NCBI GenBank assembly: GCA_043719385.1
Contig: JAYSTY010000179.1
Location: 1-8,515 of the forward strand
Source of the DNA: JAFDVL01 sp043719385
GTDB lineage: Bacteria > Acidobacteriota > Blastocatellia > RBC074
Direction: 5' to 3'
DNA length: 8,515 bases
Of this stretch, positions 7,079 through 8,515 are shown piece by piece (within the stretch, counting starts at the first letter, position 1; each line of letters opens with the position of its first letter). A program made the position numbers and the translations under genes. A model generated the notes under the pieces. That model saw nothing but the letters and a program-made list of their open reading frames with translations, made no database searches and had not been told where the DNA came from.

Positions 7079-7107
7079 ATTGTAAAGGTTAGATTCATGT
7101 TTGGAAT
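7079..7107 (-). promoter_or_regulatory. Weak candidate promoter for the DUF465 gene
   Basis: The minus strand has TACAAT at 7084-7079, one base from the -10 consensus. At 17 nt spacing the -35 position reads ATTCCA, a poor match (three of six). Transcription would start near 7072, leaving the ribosome binding site in a short leader. The gap to rimI (118 bp) leaves room for a promoter, but this is only a suggestion. Confidence 0.28.
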
Positions 7108-7172
7108 TCAGCAAAGCTCATTCCTGATGCCCAAATAATAATCCCATCGGTGCGCAAAGGCAAGAGGCACTT

Positions 7173-7646
7173 CTAGTCAATTTCACAACAAAACAGCAAA
7201 GCATCTTCAAGCGGTTCTGCGTAATACTTCTTGCGCCTTCCCGTCAGCACAAAACCAGCTTGTTCATACATATTTTTAGCTGGCTCGTTGGAAGCTCTGA
7301 CTTCGAGATAAGCTTTTTTCGCGCCACTCGCTTTTGCAATTTCAAGCGCCGCAATTAATATTTTCGCACCGAATCCCTGGCGTCTGAATTTCGGAACAAC
7401 AGCGATTGTATAAATCTCAAATTCATCCGCCAGCATCCGCCCGGAAAAAAAACCAACGACCTCATCATGCACAATTGCCGTGAGCAAAACTGCGGACTGG
7501 TTAAGCAGTTCAACCTGATAGCCCGTTCCCCCCCACGAGCTAAGCTGGCACTCATTTTCAAGCGCGACAATTTTATCAATATCGGCTGTCTTCATTGGGC
7601 GTAATTGCAATTCACGCGCCTCATTTTGCGAGCTTGATTTTGGCAT
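7173..7646 (-). CDS. rimI: GNAT N-acetyltransferase, RimI-like (ribosomal protein S18 alanine N-acetyltransferase family)
   Basis: RimI-type enzymes transfer acetyl from acetyl-CoA to protein N-termini; the classic substrate is ribosomal protein S18. The acetyl-CoA binding loop R-R-Q-G-F-G is at 88-93, after IYTIAVVP. The family-specific block YLEVRASNEPAKNMYEQAGF begins at 113, and RRKKYYAEPLEDALLF follows with the tyrosine pair 141-142. The gene follows tsaB directly, a very common bacterial pairing. Two starts are possible. The ATG at 7646 (157 residues, given here) overlaps tsaB by 26 bp and has no Shine-Dalgarno. A TTG at 7610 (145 residues) has GAGG 8 nt upstream and gives a family-like N-terminus (xQLRPMKTADIDKI). 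The substrate may differ from S18, since many genomes annotate RimI by context alone. Confidence 0.9.
   Translation of the reverse strand: MPKSSSQNEARELQLRPMKTADIDKIVALENECQLSSWGGTGYQVELLNQSAVLLTAIVHDEVVGFFSGRMLADEFEIYTIAVVPKFRRQGFGAKILIAALEIAKASGAKKAYLEVRASNEPAKNMYEQAGFVLTGRRKKYYAEPLEDALLFCCEID
7619..7622 (-). promoter_or_regulatory. Candidate ribosome binding site for an alternative TTG start of rimI
   Basis: GAGG overlaps the tsaB stop codon as TGAGG and is spaced 8 nt from TTG at 7610-7608, in frame with rimI. With this start, tsaB and rimI would be separated by 10 bp instead of overlapping by 26 bp. Confidence 0.4.
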
Positions 7647-8328
7647 CAGGAGGTTTTAAGTAATAGGCTTCAGCAGTTTGACGACCATCGCTTGGCGCAA
7701 TCTTTCCGGCGTGCAGCGCGATCACATTGACCAGTGAATCGGTTTCTTCTACGACGCGCCAAGGCTGATTCAGCGCCGCAATTGTTGACGATAAATGATT
7801 GGCTCCACTGCCCACAAAAACAATTTCGATCTCTCCAAATTCACTTTGCAAACGAGTAAGAAAATTCTCAGGCTCGCACACCCGATCCTGTCCAATTTGA
7901 ATGATAGAGCCATCCGCCGACACCTGGCGCAATCCGCAATACATTTCTCCCCGCGAGGCGTTCTGAATTACCGCGATTGGCAGATCAAACACCTGCGCCG
8001 CCAATGCCGAAGCATCAAGCGCGCTAATACCAAGCAGCGGTTTTCCCAGCGTCGCCGCCATTCCTTTAAATGACGCAAGCCCGACGCGCAAACCGGTAAA
8101 ACTTCCCGGCCCGGTATTGACCGCAAAGGCTTCAATGTCTTCGAGTTGAAGATTTAGACCAGCGAGAATTGAGTTAATGAGCGGGAAGATTTTTTGTGCC
8201 TGTGGCAGCGTCGAATCGTCGGCAATTGAAATAAGAATTTTAGTACCGCTCACAATTGCCAGACTTAGCAGTGAGGTTGAAGTGTCTACTGCTAAAATTA
8301 TTTGTGGTGATGTGGCGCCTGATTTCAT
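7621..8328 (-). CDS. tsaB: tRNA N6-threonylcarbamoyladenosine (t6A) biosynthesis protein TsaB
   Basis: TsaB (YeaZ) is the non-catalytic partner that pairs with TsaD and, with TsaE, transfers threonylcarbamoyl to A37 of ANN-decoding tRNAs in the cytosol. The 235-residue protein shows the ASKHA-fold start IILAVDTST (10-18) and the diagnostic NTGPGSFTGLRVGLASFKG (71-89), followed by GISALDA. The length is normal. The SHSR-type histidine segment common in relatives is replaced here by STLPQAQKIFPLI, with no histidine. That is tolerable because TsaB is not the catalytic subunit. The ATG at 8328 has no clear Shine-Dalgarno. It overlaps the stop of a three-codon frame (ATG ACG CAA TGA, 8336-8325) as ATGA. 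The frame stays open upstream to about 8416 but offers no better start. rimI follows immediately. Confidence 0.94.
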   Translation of the reverse strand: MKSGATSPQIILAVDTSTSLLSLAIVSGTKILISIADDSTLPQAQKIFPLINSILAGLNLQLEDIEAFAVNTGPGSFTGLRVGLASFKGMAATLGKPLLGISALDASALAAQVFDLPIAVIQNASRGEMYCGLRQVSADGSIIQIGQDRVCEPENFLTRLQSEFGEIEIVFVGSGANHLSSTIAALNQPWRVVEETDSLVNVIALHAGKIAPSDGRQTAEAYYLKPPDAKIKLAK

Positions 8329-8384
8329 TGCGTCATTGTGGAGGTAACGAGTTATTTCTTCAACCCTGACGACCAGTTCACCGC

Positions 8385-8515
8385 GTAGCGCAAACTTTCC
8401 AGTTTGCGTCTTTGCTCACCAAACCTGCTGGTCGCAACCATATTACCTGTCAGTCAATTCTATTTCCTCTTCGCTCCGTCCCGCCTTACGACGCAAACCG
8501 GAAAGTTTGCGCTAC
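8385..8515. repeat. Paired REP-like palindromes in inverted orientation (BIME-like element)
   Basis: The left arm 8385-8410 and right arm 8490-8515 are reverse complements over 26 bp with one mismatch, enclosing 79 bp. Each arm is also a hairpin: CGCAAACT-TTCC-AGTTTGCG at 8389-8408, and a 7-bp stem CGCAAAC/GTTTGCG at 8492-8511. The left hairpin is preceded by GTAG (8385-8388) and the right is followed by CTAC (8512-8515). A GTAG (or GGAG) tetranucleotide before a palindrome is the known layout of REP sequences mobilised by RAYT transposases, and inverted REP pairs are called BIMEs. No RAYT gene is in the window. The element ends exactly at the last base of the window, so it may continue or may mark a contig edge. 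Confidence 0.7.

Noticed and set aside
7055..7114. Twenty-residue N-terminal extension of the DUF465 protein
   Set aside because: The start at 7114 has no ribosome binding site, while the ATG at 7054 has a near-ideal one and gives the usual family length.
7122..7157. Possible hairpin after rimI (CCGATG with CATCAGG)
   Set aside because: The stem is short with a bulge, the loop is large and there is no T-run, so it does not qualify as a terminator.
1..8515. Search for a CRISPR array, tRNA, toxin-antitoxin pair, phage or defence genes
   Set aside because: No regular spaced repeats, tRNA-like folds or recognisable accessory proteins were seen; the coding DNA is all core metabolism and information processing.

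Overview
The window is bacterial chromosomal housekeeping DNA of roughly balanced GC. Every supported gene lies on the minus strand, so transcription runs from base 8515 toward base 1. No tRNA, rRNA, CRISPR array, transposase, phage gene or defence gene was found. The gene content, the intact PHP metal site in DnaE, the two-domain fused GuaA and the psd-pssA pair indicate a Gram-negative-type bacterium that makes phosphatidylethanolamine. The repeat style and protein flavour made me think of Acidobacteriota, but that is only an impression and was not tested.

In transcription order: (1) Bases 8385-8515 form a repeat whose two 26-bp ends are near-perfect reverse complements. Each end starts or ends with GTAG/CTAC and folds into its own small hairpin, as in REP/BIME elements. 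(2) tsaB (8328-7621) and rimI (7646-7173) follow, overlapping or nearly abutting. They encode a t6A tRNA-modification subunit and a GNAT protein acetyltransferase. (3) A small YdcH/DUF465 gene (7054-6812) with a strong ribosome binding site comes next, followed by a hairpin terminator at 6754-6720. (4) A 332-bp non-coding gap holds a second repeat with 20-bp perfect inverted ends (6532-6643) and a 14-bp palindrome upstream of psd. (5) psd (6479-5844) and pssA (5847-4981) are coupled by an ATGA overlap. They encode the last two enzymes of phosphatidylethanolamine synthesis. (6) guaA (start best placed at 4877, stop at 3336) has a well-formed sigma70-type promoter at 4954-4926. (7) dnaE starts at 3243 and runs off the window at base 1. 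Its first 1081 residues are open and complete.

The genes cover tRNA modification and protein acetylation, membrane lipid synthesis, GMP synthesis and replication; apart from psd-pssA and tsaB-rimI they share no obvious pathway. I found no convincing undescribed multi-gene system. The parts worth a second look are the two non-coding repeat elements, a few start-codon decisions and the apparently active PHP site of DnaE.
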